Assembly (NCBI GenBank): GCA_003573635.1
Contig: QUTJ01031549.1
Span: 1 to 12,651 of the forward strand
DNA: 12,651 nucleotides
DNA from: Goniomonas avonlea
Taxonomy: Eukaryota > Cryptophyceae > Goniomonadida > Goniomonadaceae
Direction of reading: 5' to 3'
Part shown: positions 10,201 through 12,651 of the stretch, in pieces
How the letters are laid out: every line of letters starts with the position of its first letter
Position numbering within the stretch: the first letter of the stretch is position 1
Translations under genes and position numbers: made by a program
The notes under the pieces: model-generated
Told to the model about the DNA's origin: nothing
What the model saw: the letters and a program-made list of their open reading frames with translations, nothing else
Database searches by the model: none

Positions 10201-12449
10201 ACCCCAGTCTAGTTTATTAGCCTCCATTCCACGCCACTGCCAGTTTTGGGAGTGCTCTGAACCGTGAGAGTCACTTGCACAAGTTTTGGCGCCACACCTG
10301 TCGGGCTCTGTGTTGCTCCTGCCTGCCAAGCCGGGTCTCGCACCCAGTCTCGCATTCCTGTCAGACCCTATCTCGCAAATGCCAGGCCTGTCTCGTGTCG
10401 TATTTGCTTGTTTTTTGTGACTCTGTTCCGGCGTGTGTGATATCAAACCCGCAGTTCTTGAGGTAACTACAGTGCTGATTCAATTTGAATCAATCTCCAT
10501 TGTTTTTTTCCTATCTGACACTGGCTTGTGGTAGCTTTCTGCGAGTGGATCGCGGTGGTGGACCGAGGTGTTGCCCTCCGCGACAGCCTTGCTCGCGAGA
10601 AAAGGCGAGGACTTGAGGAACTCGGGCGGTCAGCAGATTTGGTGCGGAAGATACTGCATGTCAGAAAGCTATCTCTTGCGGCAGCCTTCTGCGAGTCAAT
10701 CGGAAAGGGAGAGGGAAAGGGAGAGGGAGAGGGCGAAAGCGAGGGAGAGGGAGAGGGAGAGGGAGAGGGAGAGGGAGAGGGAGAACGGGAGTTCTGCGAG
10801 TTGACCTGAGAGCGAGCAAGCGGGAGACAGATTACCTTGGGAGAGTGAGAAAAACACGGGGCTGCGCTCAGAGCGTGGACATTTCAGTGTGTTCCGAAAA
10901 GAGAATCTCGTATTTCCTGAAAACGTATGTAACGAGAAGGATGGATGCTGTCCTAACTGAAGGAGACAGGCAAGCCAGCAGCGCGGGGAGGACCTTCACG
11001 TCCTCGCCAATCAGTGGCGGCAGAACCTCGCGCACGTGGCCGACCTCCACTGCCGGAGGCGGCGCCGACTCACTTGCTTCCGCTGTGTGTTCCTTCGCTC
11101 ACACTTTCCCTTTGTTTATCTTCCGCTGCGTTCCCTCTGTCACTGCCGCTGTGCGGTCTTTGTCACACTTTCCCTTTGATACTCTGCTGCTGTGCGTTCC
11201 CTCTGTCTCACTTCCGCTGTGCGTTTCACTTGTGCTCCGCTCTTTGGTTGTTGTTTTACGTTGGTAATGTACGTGCACAGAGTTGCTGAGAAGGAGGAGA
11301 GGCAGGAAGAGAGGGAGGAGGAGAGGGAGGAGGAGAGGGAGGAAGGGGGAAGAGAGCCGACACGAGATGGTGATGCTGTTACGAGGGTGGCCCCGTCCGT
11401 TTCGCAGACAATGGACAATGTCATGCTGACTCTGATCACAGCATGGGCGTGTGTTGTGCAGAGGGCCGTGCGAGTACAAGGAGAGACGCGCCACCAAGCA
11501 CAAGCGGCCGAGCTTGCTAAGATGGATGGCTTGTTGCAGGTAACGATGGCACATGCGAGTCACAGCTCTGCGGGTCACAAGCTGCTAACCCGTTCGGAAC
11601 TCTGGGTTCCTGTCCCCAGTGTCCCGGTGCTGCGAGGCGCCCCAACCTTTTCCCTCTGGGCGACGATCTGCCAAGAGTGTCTTAGATCCTCACACTCGCG
11701 TGCGTGCGTCTGATGTCCCCGAGGCGCACTCAACCGGTGCAGAGGGTGCTTCCCAAGCCAAGCATTGATTGAGAAGTGGCTTAATTTTAATGACAGCGAG
11801 ATGTTAGCTCTCCGATGGTCGTTGTGTGTGACCGATGTGTGTGTGCAGGAAACCGCTTTGTCATGCACTAACGCCCACGCAGTGTGCAGAAGCAGCGCGC
11901 ACAAAGGACCTTGAGAGGTTGGTGGGGATCAGGCAATACGCCATCAACCGTGTTATCAAGGTGAACGCACTTTGGTCATGCAGCATCTCTGCCGTTGTTG
12001 AGAACAAGCGGCGTCGAGAGAGACAGCATGCTCACTTGTTGCACGTGTAAGGTGGTGGAAGTGGTGGAGGTGGGGAGGGAGTGGTGGTGGAAGAGGGTGG
12101 TGCTTGTGCCATCACCACCTGCATCCACCTCCACTTCCACTCCCGCCCCCCACCCGCTTCCGCCTCCTCCACCACCCCCCGCCCCCACCCACTTCTGCCA
12201 CCTCCACTTCCACTCCCTCCAATTCCGGCACCTTCACCAACACCTATCACCACCTCCACCACGTCACAGCTCTCTAAGCACATTGACCAGCGAGCTCACC
12301 AAAGCCAAGTGTGCTGGGGTCTGTCAGAGTGGAAGCACCTCGTGCGGGAAGCAAATCGTGAACGCAAGTTGCGACTGAGTGACCAGAAAGTGCTGGAGTA
12401 CCAAGCCGAGTCTCAGACGTACTCTGCTGGTGCTCGGAGAGAACGGTGA
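7099..12449 (+). CDS. Coiled-coil protein of unknown family, about 12 exons
   Basis: Whole span of a spliced gene read from the ATG at 7099 to the TGA at 12447-12449. The minimal joined product is about 527 residues. Residues 1-245 are almost continuous coiled coil (KELERTRVTQRERAEAMTKL, LQAELADN, QENSALRAELAGLDAECRAL). Later exons give shorter helical pieces (EDLHVLANQWRQNLAHVADL, WKHLVREANRERKLRL). No signal peptide, membrane segment or catalytic motif is seen. All eight to ten confidently placed introns are phase 0. Proteins like this are often centrosomal, ciliary or Golgi scaffolds, but nothing in the sequence decides this. I do not recognise the family. An alternative start is the ATG at 7114. 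Confidence 0.75.
7402..7488 (+). CDS. Coiled-coil gene, exon 2
   Basis: Exactly 29 codons: VALQAELADNSAASRAQQLE then SENRLLKSQ. Heptad leucines continue from exon 1. The acceptor is CATTTTAG and the donor CAG|GTCGGT (+3 C is unusual), phase 0 at both ends. Confidence 0.8.
7609..7659 (+). CDS. Coiled-coil gene, exon 3 (51 nt)
   Basis: Exactly 17 codons, IADTENMLYTRTQELLE. The acceptor TTTTGCACAG and donor GAG|GTATGT are both strong, phase 0. Confidence 0.85.
7754..8119 (+). CDS. Coiled-coil gene, exon 4 (main coiled coil)
   Basis: Exactly 122 codons: MRRHVDVLEAELQSLGTG..., then AMEDELRRAVDEAAKARAEV and QLMQENSALRAELAGLDAEC, ending QLDSERRAQRE. This is a near-ideal coiled coil with one likely break at GTGPGQAYSD. 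The acceptor is CCGTGCAG and the donor GAG|GTAATT, phase 0. Confidence 0.9.
8120..8643 (+). other. Intron 4 of coiled-coil gene (524 bp)
   Basis: Donor GTAATT; acceptor CCCAG preceded by a T/C-rich stretch (CTCCTTCTTCTC). No exon, repeat array or RNA gene is seen within it. Confidence 0.6.
8644..8727 (+). CDS. Coiled-coil gene, exon 5
   Basis: Twenty-eight codons: WGQGDLSTATVAKLAQDLED then VTEFAQQQ. The acceptor is GACTCCCAG after a pyrimidine-rich stretch and the donor is CAG|GTGACG. Phase 0 at both ends, helical composition. Confidence 0.7.
8994..9081 (+). repeat. 30-bp spaced direct repeat
   Basis: A 30-bp unit starting CAGAGCACAGTRTGTCGYGG (8994-9023) recurs at 9052-9081. Between them the half-unit GAGGTTGGAATGTA is repeated again. 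It lies in the 442-bp intron 5 (8728-9169), which has no other recognisable content. Confidence 0.88.
9170..9304 (+). CDS. Coiled-coil gene, exon 6
   Basis: Forty-five codons: VDLMARLELDKARVEAERDD then LFQELENIRNSVHSNP and VSNNRGPPE. The coiled coil ends near the HSNP and passes into a polar Pro/Asn linker. The acceptor is CCTGGCAG and the donor GAG|GTGTGT, phase 0. Confidence 0.8.
9629..9700 (+). repeat. Pyrimidine-rich stretch in intron 6
   Basis: CCTCCCTCCACTCC-type sequence within the 595-bp intron 6 (9305-9899). It could be the polypyrimidine region for an alternative acceptor at 9731. A GTGGCA triplicate follows at 9797-9823. Confidence 0.7.
9900..10013 (+). CDS. Coiled-coil gene, exon 7
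   Basis: Thirty-eight codons: ADRAPATDMSALESPETRTA then TLRAATLQGLGDLVVRRQ. The acceptor is CCTGACCAG and the donor CAG|GTTCAC, phase 0. The same frame stays open upstream, and an AG at 9731 (CATGCAG) after a pyrimidine-rich stretch could extend the exon to 94 codons with an Ala/Val/Gly-rich linker. Confidence 0.55.
10121..10146 (+). repeat. 8-bp tandem repeat, 3 copies
   Basis: GATACAAT repeats three times, then GAT. It lies in the 532-bp intron 7 (10014-10545), which otherwise shows only a late T-rich stretch before the acceptor. Confidence 0.9.
10546..10641 (+). CDS. Coiled-coil gene, exon 8
   Basis: Thirty-two codons: WIAVVDRGVALRDSLAREKR then RGLEELGRSADL. The acceptor TTCTGCGAG is one of three copies of that motif downstream. 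The donor TTG|GTGCGG is chosen for phase 0. The frame stays open into a GA-rich repeat to 10809, so the 3' end is uncertain. Confidence 0.55.
10703..10790 (+). repeat. GGGAGA microsatellite
   Basis: GGGAAA/GGGAGA repeats over nearly 90 bp within the presumed intron 8 (10642-10969). The exon 8 frame remains open through it and would encode a Gly-Glu repeat ending at the stop at 10807-10809. Confidence 0.92.
10970..11086 (+). CDS. Coiled-coil gene, exon 9
   Basis: It encodes ASQQRGEDLHVLANQWRQNL then AHVADLHCRRRRRLTCFRC. The acceptor GAGACAG has a perfect CTAAC branch motif 15-20 bases upstream. The donor is unclear: TGT|GTGTTC at 11086 or CAC|GTGGCC at 11035 both give phase 0. The helix with a five-Arg cluster is distinctive. 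Confidence 0.6.
11099..11178 (+). repeat. CT-rich imperfect repeats in intron 9
   Basis: TCACACTTTCCCTTTG occurs at 11099-11114 and 11163-11178, and CTTCCGCTGTG and similar motifs recur to about 11220. It lies in the 321-bp intron between exons 9 and 10. Confidence 0.8.
11284..11354 (+). repeat. GAGGA/GGGAGG purine repeat
   Basis: GAGGAGAGGGAGGAG repeats, just upstream of the exon 10 acceptor and in the exon 10 frame. If retained it would encode a Glu/Arg-rich stretch. Confidence 0.88.
11408..11539 (+). CDS. Coiled-coil gene, exon 10
   Basis: Forty-four codons: TMDNVMLTLITAWACVVQRA then VRVQGETRHQAQAAELAKMD and GLLQ. The acceptor is TCCGTTTCGCAG and the donor CAG|GTAACG, phase 0. The frame is open upstream to 11291, where it would read a Glu/Arg-rich repeat (EERQEEREEEREEE). 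That extension may be translated through an alternative AG near 11290. Confidence 0.68.
11540..11882 (+). other. Intron 10 of coiled-coil gene (343 bp)
   Basis: Donor GTAACG, acceptor CCCACGCAG. It contains an exon-like segment 11620-11676 behind a strong acceptor (CTGTCCCCAG with CTAAC about 30 bases upstream). That segment is phase 0 and 19 codons long but has no coiled-coil character. Confidence 0.5.
11883..11960 (+). CDS. Coiled-coil gene, exon 11
   Basis: Twenty-six codons: CAEAARTKDLERLVGIRQYA then INRVIK. The acceptor CCCACGCAG has a CACTAAC branch motif about 15 bases upstream, and the donor is AAG|GTGAAC. Phase 0 at both ends. Confidence 0.78.
12050..12265 (+). repeat. GGTGG-rich then CCACC-rich inverted low-complexity block in intron 11
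   Basis: A G-rich half (GGTGGAAGTGGTGGAGGTGG, 12050-12106) is followed by a C-rich half (CCACCTCCACTTCCACTCC types, 12112-12265). They are largely complementary, so the transcript could fold into a long imperfect hairpin between the donor and the acceptor. Confidence 0.8.
12270..12449 (+). CDS. Coiled-coil gene, exon 12 (stop codon)
   Basis: Fifty-nine codons and a TGA stop: LSKHIDQRAHQSQVCWGLSE, then WKHLVREANRERKLRLSDQK and VLEYQAESQTYSAGARRER. The acceptor is CGTCACAG, phase 0. The TGA sits inside CG|GTGAGT, a consensus donor. Splicing there would be phase 2, unlike the other introns, so I take the stop as the end. Confidence 0.75.
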   Translation, partial: LSKHIDQRAHQSQVCWGLSEWKHLVREANRERKLRLSDQKVLEYQAESQTYSAGARRER

Positions 12450-12651
12450 GTTCATTATCTGCTTGGATTTGTGTTCGGAACGGAAGGAGACGAAGGGTGA
12501 GTTCGTCTTGTAGGATCCTCCTCTCCCTGATTCTGTGGGTGTTGGACACACCGTGGCAACGGGCGTGCAGCTAGGCGATCAGAGCTTGCACGTGCAGTTG
12601 CACTTGTCGCCGTTGTCACTTGCACTTGCAGTCGCACTTGCACTTGCAGTC
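12450..12651 (+). repeat. 3' flank with TTGCAC repeats
   Basis: After the TGA no exon is firmly supported. From about 12588 to the window end the sequence is built of CACTTGCACTTGCAGT-like units. A TAG acceptor at about 12513 could pair with the GTGAGT donor at 12446. Confidence 0.6.

Noticed and set aside
11014-11289. A hydrophobic Leu/Ser/Cys-rich plus-strand membrane-like protein
   Set aside because: It comes from CT-rich intronic repeats read out of the coding frame; no start context and no partner exon in phase.
12081-12283. Pro/Thr/Ser-rich and Gly-rich proteins on both strands
   Set aside because: They are products of the GGTGG/CCACC intron block. Only the part after the acceptor at 12269 is coding.
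1-12651. Mobile element, tRNA, rRNA or bacterial operon
   Set aside because: No transposase, reverse transcriptase, terminal repeats, clover-leaf sequence or ribosome-binding sites were seen on reading either strand. Absence by eye is not proof.

Overview
The window looks like nuclear DNA of a eukaryote, probably a GC-rich unicellular one. No frame holds a long uninterrupted gene. Short coding blocks are instead separated by GT...AG introns with recognisable branch-point-like CTAAC/CTAAT motifs, and there are many microsatellites and no ribosome-binding sites or operons. I cannot name the organism; a choanoflagellate-like or other free-living protist would fit, but that is a guess.

Two divergent genes explain nearly all of it. 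The minus-strand gene starts at 6946 and runs leftwards out of the window. I rebuilt it by joining exons at GT...AG sites with matching phases. It encodes a WD40-repeat protein that resembles, from memory and not by alignment, WDR7 (Rabconnectin-3 beta), the partner of DMXL/Rav1 proteins in V-ATPase assembly. About 830 codons are visible: an N-terminal propeller, a linker, a second WD block, an FFD-containing segment, and the start of the helical C-terminal region. Middle and 3' exons between 502 and 913 are unresolved, and the 3' end lies outside the window.

The plus-strand gene starts at about 7099 and ends at a TGA at 12447-12449. It has about 12 exons, and every well-supported intron is in phase 0. 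It encodes a protein of about 527 residues that is mostly coiled coil. I do not recognise its family.

The 152 bp between the two start codons must hold both promoters and contains a GATAA/TTATC inverted repeat. The introns hold the rest of the structure: GT/GC alternating tracts followed by poly-G, an 18-bp tandem array, CA, GA and GGTGG/CCACC arrays, and short duplications. Two of these duplications touch coding sequence or splice sites in the WDR7-like gene. The first six introns of the WDR7-like gene are 41-68 bp long while all the later ones are 149-465 bp.

I see no mobile element, CRISPR array, tRNA or rRNA. No wholly new system is evident. The most interesting points are the reconstructed gene with a 26-nt microexon, the splice-site duplications, the all-phase-0 coiled-coil gene, and the shared short promoter.
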